This document shows positions 52,544 to 63,067 of a stretch of DNA of 64,000 bases, in pieces. The stretch spans positions 62,001 through 126,000 of the forward strand of contig NZ_JAQEGR010000003.1 in NCBI RefSeq assembly GCF_027667425.1, written 5' to 3'. The translations under genes were made by a program, and so were the position numbers. A model generated the notes under the pieces. That model was given only the letters and a program-made list of their open reading frames with translations, was not told where the DNA came from and ran no database searches. Position 1 is the stretch's first letter. Every line of letters begins with the position of its first letter. The DNA comes from Fusicatenibacter saccharivorans (GTDB lineage: Bacteria > Bacillota > Clostridia > Lachnospirales > Lachnospiraceae).

Positions 52544-55500
52544 ATGGGAAAACTCTATGAGATTTTGGGACTTGCCCAATATGAAGCTGAAAAAATCAGC
52601 AGTTCTCCAAGAGATTGGCTGCATTATCTGGATACTGCATCACAACTGTACCGTTACTCTTTTTCTGATACACTTTTAATTCATGCACAGCGTCCGGGGG
52701 CAACTGCCTGTGCAGAACTGGAAGTTTGGAACCACAAAATGAAACGGTGGGTAAACCGGGGAGCAAAAGGGATTGCTTTAATTGATGACAGATACCCGAA
52801 AAAAAGACTGCGATATGTATTTGATGTTTCCGATACACACAAAGTGCAGGGGGGAAAAACACCGTATTTATGGCAGTTGAAGGAACATCAAAAAGAGTCG
52901 CTTTTGAATCATTTGTCTGAGGTATATGGTCTGGCAGGAGAAGATACCGTTGCCCTTACGTCGGCACTTTGGAAAATTGCAAGAGATATGACAGAGGAAA
53001 ATCTGGAAGAAGCAATGGAAGGTCTGGAATATGAAGTAGAAGGCACTTTTTTAGAAGATTTGGACGAACAGACCATACAGACGGAGTTTCGGGAGTTGCT
53101 GCAAAACAGTATCTTTTATTCTTTGTCACGTCGCTGCGGTCTTGATCCTATGGACGTTTTGGAAGAAGGGGATTTTACTGCAATTACAGATTTTCGTTCG
53201 ATGTCAGTCCTTCCGTTTTTAGGAAATGCAACCAATCAGATTGTAGAACCGATTCTTCGGGATATTGGGCGGACAGTATGGAGAATGGACTGGGAAGAAC
53301 AAAAGGAAAAATCTCAAAAAAGGGTTGAAAATTCTTCTCAGACACATTATAATGAATTTAACACGTTAATGCAAGAAAGCGAAGAAAATGGAGGAAATGA
53401 GAATGGAACTGACATACTACCGCAAAGGGGATTACCTGTTTCCGAACCTGACAATAGAAAACGAACCAGTGAACATCGGGAAGTACGGAATGCTTCGGAA
53501 AACATTCCTGAAGGAAAACCGGAAGAACTGGTATCAGAGCATGTTGCTGACAGGAAAATTGGAGAAACATCTGATGGAAATCGAGAAAGCAGCACAGGAG
53601 AGAATGGAAGTTCTGATGAAGGGGCTTCTTATTCAATATCCGGCTCCGGACAAGGAGGCAGATCAGATGAAGTGGGTGGCACACCTGAACAATCTCCAGC
53701 AGATGGCAGAGGAGAGCGTTTTGACGGAATTGGTATACAATTAAGCGAGGAACAAACAGAACAGGATTTCGATGGAGCAGAGGAAGAAATTGCCTCTGCT
53801 CTTTCTTTGCCCCAATTACCTCCCGTAGAAAAACAGATTCGTGAAATTGAAGAAAGGCAGGCTGCTCTTTATGCAAAAGAAGTGACAATTTCGGCAGAAG
53901 TTGTAGATGAAGTATTGCGCTATGGAGGAAACCGGAAAGGAAGTCATTTACGGATTATCTATAATTTTATGATCGAGCAGCCAGAAGAAGCGTATACAGA
54001 ATTTGTCCAAAAAGAATATGGAAAAGGTGGTATCGGTTTACAGATTTCAGGAAGGGAGTATGCAGTCTGGTATGATGAATTAGGTATGCAGATTGCAGTG
54101 GGGCATACGGTACGTGATCATGTATTAGATAAAGTATTCTTATCTTGGGAGGAAGTCAGTGGAAGAATACACCAGTTGCTCAGACAGGGGGAGTATGCGC
54201 CGCAGGTTGTTTTAGATGCTGCAAGAGAAAATGCGCTGAAAGAACATGCAGACGTCTTAATTTATATGGAACAGGATATGGCAGAGGGCGTTGCAGAACT
54301 GGTATTTGAAGATACAGAAGTATTCCGCAATACTTTTCCAACGGTTACGGAAAAGGTTTGTGCGTTACTGGAGCAACCGGGGTATTTGGCAGATTTGAAT
54401 GAGCGATTGGAAGCACTGGCAGAGTATTACCAAGAGGATAAAGAGATTATGCGCTTTCATTTTTATCGCCCGGATAAAGTCTTAGAACAGTTTCAGAAAT
54501 TTGCGAAAGAAGCAGTTCCTTATCAGGCAAGAGAAGGGTTTGCTTGGGAGGAACATTCTATTTTTATCACACAAGATGAAATTGATGCGTTTTTAGTCGG
54601 CGGTGGTTCCTATCGTGATGGAAGACTCAGTACCTATTCTTTTTTTATTCAAGATAAAAGCGAAAGAGAAAAAGCAGATTTTGTAAAGGAAAGCTATGGA
54701 ATTGGTGGAAGAAGCCATGCACTTTCCGGAGCGGATCATTCTCATGCAGATTATGATGGGAAGGGATTAAAGCTGGAAAGAGGCTCTTACAGTCACCCGG
54801 AGGCTACGGTATTTTTGAAATGGACACAGGTGGCAAGGCGTATTGAGTTTTTGATTGATCAGGATTTTTATTTAAAGGCGGAAGATTATACAAGAATGCC
54901 CTCTTATGAGAGAGAACAGATGGCGAACCGTATTGTTTCCTTTTATTATCGGTTGCCAGAGGAGATTGAACGTCCATTTTCAGACAGTTTTTTAGGGGAA
55001 GAAGAAAGACAGGAGTTACCACTTCTGTTAGAGCAGGAAGAAACAGCGGAAGAACTGGTTAAAAAAATGGATGAAGCTATTGCAGCCTTGCCGTTAGAAT
55101 TTGAGAACTATGAAAAGCGTGTGGAAACCCTTGCAATTCTTCATCAGTATATAGAAGGGACGTATACGCTGTTTCCAGAGCGGCAAAAAGAACTATCCGT
55201 TGCGTATGGAGAGCAACAATTATCCCTGTTTGATTTTATGCAGGCAGAGCCACTTGATACAGAAAAATCGAAAGAACCAATCCTATCGCAGTCTAATACG
55301 GAGGTTGGAGATACGATAGATGTGATAGGTGCAGATGGAGAAATCATAACGGCTGTTCCACAAAAACGAAATCAGACAGAGGAAGATGTTGCCCCACAGC
55401 AGAAAAAAAGTGCAGAACAACAGAATAACTTTCAGATTACAGACGATGCGTTGGGAGTTGGAAGCCCAAAAGAAAAGTTTCGTGGAAACATAGAAGCAAT

Positions 55501-58500
55501 TTCTTTATTAAAAAAGTTGGAAGCAGAAAACCGTTTGGCAACATCGGAAGAACAGGAAATTTTATCCAGATATGTTGGCTGGGGTGGTCTTTCAGCGGCA
55601 TTTGATGACAGAAAAGAAGAGTGGAGTCAGGAATATCAGGAATTGAAAAGTTTACTGAGTGAAGGTGAATATAAAGAGGCACGTTCTTCTACGTTGAATG
55701 CTTTTTATACACCGCCTACGGTGATCAAAGCCATGTATCAGATTTTAGAAAATATGGGCTTATCTACGGGAAATGTACTGGAACCTTCCTGCGGTGTGGG
55801 AAACTTTATGGGGCTTGTGCCGGAGAGTATGCAGAACATTCAGATGTATGGCGTAGAATTAGATCCGATTTCGGGAAAGATTGCAGGTCAGCTTTATCAA
55901 AAGAACCGCATTGAGGTAAAGGGATTTGAAAAAACAGAATATCCGGAAAGTTTTTTTGATTGTGTGATTGGAAATGTGCCATTTGGAAATTATCAGGTAT
56001 CAGACCGAAAATATGATAAGTATTCTCTGATGATTCATGACTATTTTATTGTAAAGTCCTTGGATTTGATACGTCCCGGCGGTGTAGTAGCAGTGATTAC
56101 TTCAAGCAGGACAATGGATAAAGAGAGTGAAAAAGTGCGATTACAGTTTGCGGAGAAAGCAGACTTATTAGGCGCAATCCGTTTGCCGGAAAATGCGTTT
56201 CGCAAAAATGCCGGAACAGATGTCGTATCCGATATTTTATTTTTCCAAAAACGGGATCGGGCGGTGCTGCAGAAGCCTTCTTGGGTGGAAGTGGGAGAAA
56301 CCGAAGAGGGATATAAAATCAATTCTTATTTTGTAGAACATCCGGAAATGGTGTTGGGGGACTTTGCTTTCGAGAGTAATCAGTATGGAAGAATGGAAGT
56401 TACGGTAAAACCGAAGAAAGACATTTCTTTGGAAGAACAGTTAAAAGAGGTTATTCCTCTCATTCAAGGGCAGATTACAGTCAGGGAGTTTGACGAATTG
56501 GACTTAAATGAAACAGAAGACTCCATTTTGGCTGATCCGTCCGTGAAGAATTTCAGCTTTGCAAAGGTTGGCGGACAGGTATATTATCGGGAAAACTCCA
56601 GAATGAACCGTATGGATTTACCTGCTGTGACAACAGAACGTGTCTTAGGCATGATAGAGCTTCGGGACATTACCAAAAAATTGATTGACAGCCAGATGGA
56701 AGATGCCAGTGAGGAGGAAATCAAGAATCTTCAAAAGGAATTAAACCAAACCTATGATACTTTTACAGCGAAATATGGACTGATCAACAGCACTGCAAAC
56801 CGTCGGGCATTTTCACAGGACAGTAGTTATTGTTTGCTTGCTTCTCTGGAATTTTTAGACGAAGAAGGAAAGTTAAAAAGAAAAGCGGATATTTTTCATA
56901 AGCGCACAATCCGAAAGGCAGAACCGGTAGAGCGTGTGGATACCGCAAGCGAAGCGCTTGCTTTGTCTTTGGCAGAACGTGCAAAAATAGATTTGTCCTT
57001 TATGACAGAATTGACAGGAAAGCCAGAGACAGAGATTATCGAAGAATTAACAGGGGTTATTTTTCAAAATCCATTGACAGAAAAGTGGGAAACTTCAGAT
57101 GAATATTTATCAGGGAATGTCCGGGTAAAGCTGGAAGTGGCAAAACAATTTGCTGAAAATCAGGATCGCTATCAGGTGAATGTACAGGCACTTGAAAAAG
57201 TGCAGCCCAAAGAATTAGAAGCTTCAGAAATTGAAATCCGGCTTGGTGCAACGTGGGTGGACGCAGATTATATTACTGAGTTTATGGGAGAACTCTTTCA
57301 GACACCAGACTATTACCTTGGAAGTCGGATTGAAGTAAAATATGCCCCGGTAAACGGACAGTGGAATATTTCAGGAAAATCGCTGGATACGTATGGGAAT
57401 ACGAGGGTAACTGCTACTTATGGAACAGCTCGTGCAAATGCCTATCGTTTGCTGGAAGATGCGTTAAATCTGCGGGATACGAAGATTTATGATACGATAC
57501 AGGACGCTGACGGAGAACACAGGGTATTAAATAAGAAAGAAACCATGCTGGCACAGCAAAAGCAGGATATGATTAAAGAAGCCTTTAAGGAATGGATTTT
57601 TCGTGATATAGATCGAAGGGAAGCTTTATGTAAGAAATATAACGAGATTTTTAATAGTATCCGTCCCAGAGAATATGATGGAAGTCATATTCAATTTGTA
57701 GGAATGACACCGGAAATCACGCTGATGCCACATCAGAAAAATGCAGTAGCTCATGTATTGTATGGAGGAAATACATTGCTGGCACACTGCGTAGGGGCTG
57801 GAAAAACCTTCCAGATGATCGCAGCGGGAATGGAAAGTAAGCGGCTTGGTCTTTCGCAGAAAAATCTTTATGTTGTACCGAATCATCTGACAGAACAATG
57901 GGGAAGTGATTTCCTCCGGTTATATCCGGGAGCCAATGTGCTGGTATCTACAAAGAAGGATTTTGAGCCAGCGAACCGAAAGAAATTTTGTTCTCGGATT
58001 GCCACAGGAGATTACGATGCAATTATCATTGGACACAGCCAGTTTGAGCGTATCCCACTGTCAAAAGAGCGTCAGATAGCAATGATTGAACAGCAGATAG
58101 AAGAAATTATGCTGGCAATCGAAGAAGCACAAAGTGATGACAGCCCACGTTATACCATAAAACAGATGGAAAGAACGAGAAAAGGTCTGGAGAAAAGACT
58201 GGAAAAATTAAACGATGATACTAGAAAAGATGATGTTGTGACCTTTGAGCAGTTAGGGGTAGACAGGCTGTTTGTAGACGAGAGCCATTTTTACAAAAAT
58301 TTGTTCCTTTATACAAAAATGAGGAATATTGCAGGGATTGCACAGACTGACGCACAGAAAAGCTCAGATATGTTTATGAAATGCAGATATATGGACGAAT
58401 TGACGGGAGGAAAGGGCGTTATATTTGCCACAGGAACTCCCGTTTCGAATAGTATGACGGAATTATATACCATTATGCGGTATTTACAATATGATACTTT

Positions 58501-60319
58501 GCAAAAGTTACAGTTGGGACATTTCGACTCTTGGGCGGCAACTTTTGGGGAAACGGTAACAGCGGTGGAGTTGTCACCGGAAGGAACGGGCTATCGTGCA
58601 AAAACACGGTTTGCCCGTTTTTTCAATCTTCCAGAATTGATTTCGCTTTTTAAAGAAAGTGCGGATATTCAGACTGCGGACATGTTGCATTTACCCGTGC
58701 CGGAAGCAGAATATATCAATGAAGTATTAAAGCCAAGCGAAGAACAACAGGAATTAGTGGCAGCGTTTGGGGAACGTGCGGAAATTGTAAGAAGTGGAGG
58801 TGTGGACGCTTCTGTTGATAATATGCTTAAAATCACCAACGATGGACGAAAATGTGCATTGGATCAGCGTCTTATCAATGACATGCTTCCGGATTATGAA
58901 GATAGCAAGATTAACCGTTGTGTGGAAAATACCTTTTCCATTTGGGAGGAAACAAAGGAGCAGCTTTCTACACAGCTTATTTTCTGTGATTTATCAACAC
59001 CGAAAAATGACGGTTCTTTTAATGTATATGATGATATTCGGGAAAAACTGGTAACAAAAGGGATACCCAAAGAGGAAATTGTGTTTATTCATGAAGCGGG
59101 AACCGAAACAAAAAAGGCAGAACTTTTTGCAAAAGTGCGTTCCGGTCAGGTCAGGGTTTTACTGGGTTCTACCCCAAAATTAGGGGCAGGGACGAACATT
59201 CAAGATCGCCTGATTGCCTTGCATCATTTAGATTGCCCCTGGAAGCCTGCAGATTTGGAACAACAGGAGGGAAGAATTTTGCGGCAGGGCAATCAAAATA
59301 AAAAAGTCAAGATTTTCCGGTATGTGACAGAAAATACATTTGATGCGTATATGTGGCAGATTTTGGAGAATAAACAGAAATTTATTTCCCAGATTATGAC
59401 AAGCAAATCCCCTGTCCGTGCCTGTGAAGATGTCGATGACACAGCATTGTCGTATGCGGAAATTAAGGCGTTGGCAACAGGAAATCCTTATATCAAGGAA
59501 AAAATGGATTTGGATATACAGGTAAGTAAATTGAAATTATTAAAAGCAAACCATACCAGCCAGAAATATAAACTGGAAATGGATATTGCAAAGAATTATC
59601 CGATGCAGATTGCTGCACAGAAAGAGCGCCTTGCGGGGCTTCGATCTGACGCAGAAGCTGTCCGTCCTATTTTTGAGAATGAAGATTTTTCCATGATTAT
59701 TTCCAACAAAACATTTACGGATAAAAAAGAAGCAGGAACCGCACTTTTGGCGGCATGTGAAGGACTAAAAGCTATTCATACAGAGGGCAAGATAGGAACT
59801 TTTCATGACTTTTCTTTATACGCAAAATTTGATGCTTTTAATCAACGGTACATCATGACCATTAAGAGAAAATGCAGTTATCTGCTTGAGATGGGAAAGG
59901 ATATTCTTGGAAATTTACAACGTATCAGTAATGCGCTAGGTGGAATTGAGAAGAAAATGGAAGAAACAGAGCAAAAATTAGAAACATTGCAGAAACAGTT
60001 GGAAACAGCACAGGAGGAGGTTGTGAAGCCTTTTCCAAAAGAAAAGGAATTGCAGGAGAAGATGGAAAGGCTTGCAGAACTGAACTCCCTTTTGAATATG
60101 GACGAAAAGGAAATGCCACAAGATCAGGAGAAAGAAGTAGATCAGGTGGCAGATTTGCCTAGAAGGTCAGTCAATTATGCAGGCAGAGTGTCAGAAGGTC
60201 GAAAAGGGAAAATAGAAAAATCTTCGGTGCTTGGCAGATTGAAAACCACACAAAGAAATATGGAAAAAGGCTGGAAAAATAGGAATATGCAGAAGAAAAA
60301 GCAGGAACAACAGTTATAG
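52544..60319 (+). CDS. Giant DNA methylase-helicase of the ICE leading region
   Basis: A 2592-residue polyvalent protein. Residues 1-250 resemble an ArdC-like DNA-binding domain (YRYSFSDTLLIHAQRPGATA). A hydrophilic linker (about 270-420) overlaps tnpV in another frame. Large-polyvalent-protein associated domains follow. An N6-adenine methylase part has VLEPSCGVGNFMG near 1078 and VIGNVPFGNY near 1144. A SNF2-type helicase has Walker A CVGAGKTFQMIAAG near 1750, DESH (LFVDESHFYKN) near 1911, FATGTPVSNSMTEL and QQEGRILRQGNQN near 2240. A coiled coil closes it. It probably modifies and unwinds ICE DNA on entry. ATG at 52544 follows GGAGGG by seven bases. Confidence 0.9.
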   Translation: MGKLYEILGLAQYEAEKISSSPRDWLHYLDTASQLYRYSFSDTLLIHAQRPGATACAELEVWNHKMKRWVNRGAKGIALIDDRYPKKRLRYVFDVSDTHKVQGGKTPYLWQLKEHQKESLLNHLSEVYGLAGEDTVALTSALWKIARDMTEENLEEAMEGLEYEVEGTFLEDLDEQTIQTEFRELLQNSIFYSLSRRCGLDPMDVLEEGDFTAITDFRSMSVLPFLGNATNQIVEPILRDIGRTVWRMDWEEQKEKSQKRVENSSQTHYNEFNTLMQESEENGGNENGTDILPQRGLPVSEPDNRKRTSEHREVRNASENIPEGKPEELVSEHVADRKIGETSDGNRESSTGENGSSDEGASYSISGSGQGGRSDEVGGTPEQSPADGRGERFDGIGIQLSEEQTEQDFDGAEEEIASALSLPQLPPVEKQIREIEERQAALYAKEVTISAEVVDEVLRYGGNRKGSHLRIIYNFMIEQPEEAYTEFVQKEYGKGGIGLQISGREYAVWYDELGMQIAVGHTVRDHVLDKVFLSWEEVSGRIHQLLRQGEYAPQVVLDAARENALKEHADVLIYMEQDMAEGVAELVFEDTEVFRNTFPTVTEKVCALLEQPGYLADLNERLEALAEYYQEDKEIMRFHFYRPDKVLEQFQKFAKEAVPYQAREGFAWEEHSIFITQDEIDAFLVGGGSYRDGRLSTYSFFIQDKSEREKADFVKESYGIGGRSHALSGADHSHADYDGKGLKLERGSYSHPEATVFLKWTQVARRIEFLIDQDFYLKAEDYTRMPSYEREQMANRIVSFYYRLPEEIERPFSDSFLGEEERQELPLLLEQEETAEELVKKMDEAIAALPLEFENYEKRVETLAILHQYIEGTYTLFPERQKELSVAYGEQQLSLFDFMQAEPLDTEKSKEPILSQSNTEVGDTIDVIGADGEIITAVPQKRNQTEEDVAPQQKKSAEQQNNFQITDDALGVGSPKEKFRGNIEAISLLKKLEAENRLATSEEQEILSRYVGWGGLSAAFDDRKEEWSQEYQELKSLLSEGEYKEARSSTLNAFYTPPTVIKAMYQILENMGLSTGNVLEPSCGVGNFMGLVPESMQNIQMYGVELDPISGKIAGQLYQKNRIEVKGFEKTEYPESFFDCVIGNVPFGNYQVSDRKYDKYSLMIHDYFIVKSLDLIRPGGVVAVITSSRTMDKESEKVRLQFAEKADLLGAIRLPENAFRKNAGTDVVSDILFFQKRDRAVLQKPSWVEVGETEEGYKINSYFVEHPEMVLGDFAFESNQYGRMEVTVKPKKDISLEEQLKEVIPLIQGQITVREFDELDLNETEDSILADPSVKNFSFAKVGGQVYYRENSRMNRMDLPAVTTERVLGMIELRDITKKLIDSQMEDASEEEIKNLQKELNQTYDTFTAKYGLINSTANRRAFSQDSSYCLLASLEFLDEEGKLKRKADIFHKRTIRKAEPVERVDTASEALALSLAERAKIDLSFMTELTGKPETEIIEELTGVIFQNPLTEKWETSDEYLSGNVRVKLEVAKQFAENQDRYQVNVQALEKVQPKELEASEIEIRLGATWVDADYITEFMGELFQTPDYYLGSRIEVKYAPVNGQWNISGKSLDTYGNTRVTATYGTARANAYRLLEDALNLRDTKIYDTIQDADGEHRVLNKKETMLAQQKQDMIKEAFKEWIFRDIDRREALCKKYNEIFNSIRPREYDGSHIQFVGMTPEITLMPHQKNAVAHVLYGGNTLLAHCVGAGKTFQMIAAGMESKRLGLSQKNLYVVPNHLTEQWGSDFLRLYPGANVLVSTKKDFEPANRKKFCSRIATGDYDAIIIGHSQFERIPLSKERQIAMIEQQIEEIMLAIEEAQSDDSPRYTIKQMERTRKGLEKRLEKLNDDTRKDDVVTFEQLGVDRLFVDESHFYKNLFLYTKMRNIAGIAQTDAQKSSDMFMKCRYMDELTGGKGVIFATGTPVSNSMTELYTIMRYLQYDTLQKLQLGHFDSWAATFGETVTAVELSPEGTGYRAKTRFARFFNLPELISLFKESADIQTADMLHLPVPEAEYINEVLKPSEEQQELVAAFGERAEIVRSGGVDASVDNMLKITNDGRKCALDQRLINDMLPDYEDSKINRCVENTFSIWEETKEQLSTQLIFCDLSTPKNDGSFNVYDDIREKLVTKGIPKEEIVFIHEAGTETKKAELFAKVRSGQVRVLLGSTPKLGAGTNIQDRLIALHHLDCPWKPADLEQQEGRILRQGNQNKKVKIFRYVTENTFDAYMWQILENKQKFISQIMTSKSPVRACEDVDDTALSYAEIKALATGNPYIKEKMDLDIQVSKLKLLKANHTSQKYKLEMDIAKNYPMQIAAQKERLAGLRSDAEAVRPIFENEDFSMIISNKTFTDKKEAGTALLAACEGLKAIHTEGKIGTFHDFSLYAKFDAFNQRYIMTIKRKCSYLLEMGKDILGNLQRISNALGGIEKKMEETEQKLETLQKQLETAQEEVVKPFPKEKELQEKMERLAELNSLLNMDEKEMPQDQEKEVDQVADLPRRSVNYAGRVSEGRKGKIEKSSVLGRLKTTQRNMEKGWKNRNMQKKKQEQQL
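53403..53744 (+). CDS. tnpV: TnpV-family protein nested in another frame of the methylase-helicase gene
   Basis: A 113-residue protein beginning MELTYYRKGDYLFPNL, with IGKYGMLRKTFLKENRKNWY, LLTGKLEKHLMEIEKAAQER and MKWVAHLNNLQQMAEESVL, which is the TnpV family (function unknown). It reads in a frame different from the surrounding 2592-residue gene, entirely within the low-complexity linker of that protein. GGAGG lies eight bases before its ATG (53390-53394). Both frames look like genuine protein, so the region appears to be dual-coding. In the host frame it corresponds to residues about 287-400. Confidence 0.82.
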   Translation: MELTYYRKGDYLFPNLTIENEPVNIGKYGMLRKTFLKENRKNWYQSMLLTGKLEKHLMEIEKAAQERMEVLMKGLLIQYPAPDKEADQMKWVAHLNNLQQMAEESVLTELVYN

Positions 60320-60326
60320 AAGTGAA

Positions 60327-60350
60327 GTCCCGTCAGGAAGCTGGCGGGAC
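60327..60350 (+). terminator. Hairpin after the methylase-helicase gene
   Basis: A 10-bp stem (60327-60336 with 60341-60350, one G-U pair), GAAG loop, followed by ATTTTA. It may be a weak terminator or a message-processing hairpin. Confidence 0.65.
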
Positions 60351-60373
60351 ATTTTACTATGGAGGATTTGTCT

Positions 60374-63037
60374 ATGGCAGGAAATAGAGAGCAGCAAATG
60401 TATGAAATTACGAAGCAATTGGAAGAAGGTGTAAAAGAATTATTTACATCAGAACGGTATGCAGAATATTTAAAAACCATGTCAAAATTTTATAATTACA
60501 GCTTTAATAATACGGTTTTGATTGCACTGCAAAGACCAGAAGCAACTTTGGTAGCAGGGTATTCCGCATGGCAGAAAAATTTTCATCGTCAGGTGAAAAG
60601 AGGAGAGAAAGGAATTCAGATTATTGTTCCCTCACAGAGGAAAGAAAAGGAAGTTGTAGAAAAATTTGATCCGGAAACAAACGAGCCGATTTTGGGACCG
60701 GACGGGCAGCCAGAAACAGAAGTAGTTGAGCATGTCGTTTCTGATTTTCGGGTAGTCCGTGTATTTGATGTATCACAAACGTATGGAGAGCCTTTACCGG
60801 AACTTGCAATACAGGATTTAACAGAGCAGGTACAAAATTACCCCTTATTTTTACAGGCGGTCAGAGAACTGTCCCCTGTTCCTATTTGCTTTGATGAAAC
60901 AGAAGGAGAAGCAAAGGGATATTACAATAATAAAAAGAAAGAGATTGTTGTGAAAGAAGATATGAGTGAAAGTCAGACGATAAAAACACTCATTCACGAA
61001 ATCGCCCATGCAAAGCTGCATGACAGGGAAGTATTGGAACAGGCAGGAGAAGAAAAAGATCAGAGAACAAAGGAGATAGAGGCGGAAAGCATTGCTTATA
61101 CGGTGTGTCAATATTTTGGACTGGATACTTCTGACTATTCTTTTCCTTATATTGCGGGGTGGAGTGAAAATCTGAAGATGTGGGAATTGAGGACTTTCAT
61201 GGACGCAATACGAAAAACAGCAGGAGAGTTTATTAAGGAACTGGAAGGAAAAATGAAAGAATTGGAAACAGATAGAAATGAAAGAGATAGTATTCAAAAC
61301 GAAAAAGAAATAAAAATTGGTATGGATACCAAAGAGGTGGAACTGGAACAGCATGAAGGCTTATGGCATACGGTAGAAGAAGTGGAAATTGAGAAGGAAC
61401 ATTTCTATCTCATGGAGCATAACGAATATGGGGCTTCAGTTGCACCGGTTCTGGTAAATGAAAATGGGAGAGTGGTCGCACAGGATTTGGAAAATGGTCT
61501 GGATCAGGAGGCTATGAAAGCAATCAGAGAGTATCTGGAAGAAAAAGAGATTGATAAAAAGCAGGATAAGGGGGAATTTTTAAGCGCAAGTCTATTTGAA
61601 GAAGCAGAAAGAGAAGCGGCTTATCAGATAGAAACAACGGGGCAGTTTTTCTTTATTCAGGAAACAGAGGAGGGGTATGATTATACCTTTTACGATCAAG
61701 AGTTTCAAGAATTAGATGGAGGGGTATACGATACCTTTGATGTTACACTTCAAGAAGCAGCAAAAACACTGCTATTAGAGGAAGGGGCAGATTTGACTGT
61801 ATGTAGAAAGATAGATAGTGAAATGCTTCAGGAACAGGTTGAACGGGCAGAATATTTTCCGCAAAAGTCGTATGAGGCATTAAAACCCTTGATGGAGAGT
61901 GAAGAAAATAACATAGCTTTCCGATCCGGATATGGGTACGTGATGTTACAGAAAATTTCAGAAGGCTATGAATATATCATTTATGACCAAGCGTTTCGTG
62001 AGATTGGTGGACAGTTTTATGAGAATATAACTGCCTCTAAAGAAGAAGTTGTTTCTTGGATATTTAGAGAGGAAGGAATGGGTGAATTACCTTGCGAGCC
62101 GTTTTCCTATGAAGAACTTAAAAAATCTGTAATAGAAGGGGAGAAAAAGAGATTATATGAAGGGGAACTGGCATCAACTTCACAGATTGATATTCGGGAA
62201 GAAGAACTGTTGCATGGGGAGAGCCGTCAGAACATTGAAGAATCGGTGCTTTGTTACGCACAGGCGGAACTGGAAGAGGCTGGATATGAAGAAATTACTT
62301 TATTGGCAGCAAGAGTATATGGAAGCCGCACAAGAGAAACTTTATATAGGGAAGACTCTGATCTTGACGTGGTGCTTTCTTATACCGGGGACATCAGGGA
62401 AGATGTCTTTTTTAATCTGCTTCAGGAAAATGGAATACGGATTGCTGGATTAAAGATTGATATAAATCCGATTTCGTTGGAAAAAACAGGGACATTACAG
62501 GAATACATGAAGCGAGCAGAACAGTATCTTGACGAAAGAGAAGTAGAAAAGCAGGGAAGGACACCACAGGAAACGGTACAAGAACCCAAAATTTCTTTTT
62601 ATGCTGCAGAATGTATGGAATTTCCTTCTATGGGAGAATATTATGAAAATCTGACATTGGAAGAAGCTGTAGAAAAATATAAAACGATTCCAGAGGATCG
62701 CATTCATGGGATAAAAGGAATTGGATTTTGTCTGGAAGATGGCAGCATTTATGACGGGGAATACGAATTGATGTCTGGAGGGAAAATCTCCAAAGACTTG
62801 ATTGATTTAGTTCCCCATTATAAAGAAAGTCCGTTGGTACAAAAGGCAATGCGAGATTTAGAGAGAATATTGGCAGAAAAACAACGGGAAAATACAGCGG
62901 AGCAGGCAAAACCAGAGGGAACAATGGGAAGAAAAGTTTCTGTGCTAAAAGCCTTAAAAGAGCGGAAGGAACTGTTAAAGAAACAGGAGAAAAAAGAAGA
63001 AACGTCCCACACCCGTAAGAAAGAAGCGGAATTGTAA
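60374..63037 (+). CDS. ArdC-like metallopeptidase with fused nucleotidyltransferase domain
   Basis: An 887-residue polyvalent protein. Residues 1-150 are an ArdC/LtrC-type DNA-binding domain (KFYNYSFNNTVLIALQRPEA; GYSAWQKNFHRQVKRGEKGI). A zincin peptidase follows, with HEIAH at 208-212 (TLIHEIAHAKLHD) and the downstream Glu region EAESIAYTVCQYFGLD. Several LPD28/LPD16-like modules (about 330-610) come next, then a MNT-type nucleotidyltransferase with GS at 650-651 and D663/D665 (EDSDLDVVLSYTGD). ArdC proteins protect entering DNA from restriction; the nucleotidyltransferase part could AMPylate a target. ATG at 60374 is eight bases after GGAGG. Confidence 0.85.
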   Translation: MAGNREQQMYEITKQLEEGVKELFTSERYAEYLKTMSKFYNYSFNNTVLIALQRPEATLVAGYSAWQKNFHRQVKRGEKGIQIIVPSQRKEKEVVEKFDPETNEPILGPDGQPETEVVEHVVSDFRVVRVFDVSQTYGEPLPELAIQDLTEQVQNYPLFLQAVRELSPVPICFDETEGEAKGYYNNKKKEIVVKEDMSESQTIKTLIHEIAHAKLHDREVLEQAGEEKDQRTKEIEAESIAYTVCQYFGLDTSDYSFPYIAGWSENLKMWELRTFMDAIRKTAGEFIKELEGKMKELETDRNERDSIQNEKEIKIGMDTKEVELEQHEGLWHTVEEVEIEKEHFYLMEHNEYGASVAPVLVNENGRVVAQDLENGLDQEAMKAIREYLEEKEIDKKQDKGEFLSASLFEEAEREAAYQIETTGQFFFIQETEEGYDYTFYDQEFQELDGGVYDTFDVTLQEAAKTLLLEEGADLTVCRKIDSEMLQEQVERAEYFPQKSYEALKPLMESEENNIAFRSGYGYVMLQKISEGYEYIIYDQAFREIGGQFYENITASKEEVVSWIFREEGMGELPCEPFSYEELKKSVIEGEKKRLYEGELASTSQIDIREEELLHGESRQNIEESVLCYAQAELEEAGYEEITLLAARVYGSRTRETLYREDSDLDVVLSYTGDIREDVFFNLLQENGIRIAGLKIDINPISLEKTGTLQEYMKRAEQYLDEREVEKQGRTPQETVQEPKISFYAAECMEFPSMGEYYENLTLEEAVEKYKTIPEDRIHGIKGIGFCLEDGSIYDGEYELMSGGKISKDLIDLVPHYKESPLVQKAMRDLERILAEKQRENTAEQAKPEGTMGRKVSVLKALKERKELLKKQEKKEETSHTRKKEAEL

Positions 63038-63067
63038 TGAAAAAATGGAAATACAGGAGAAGCGGTT

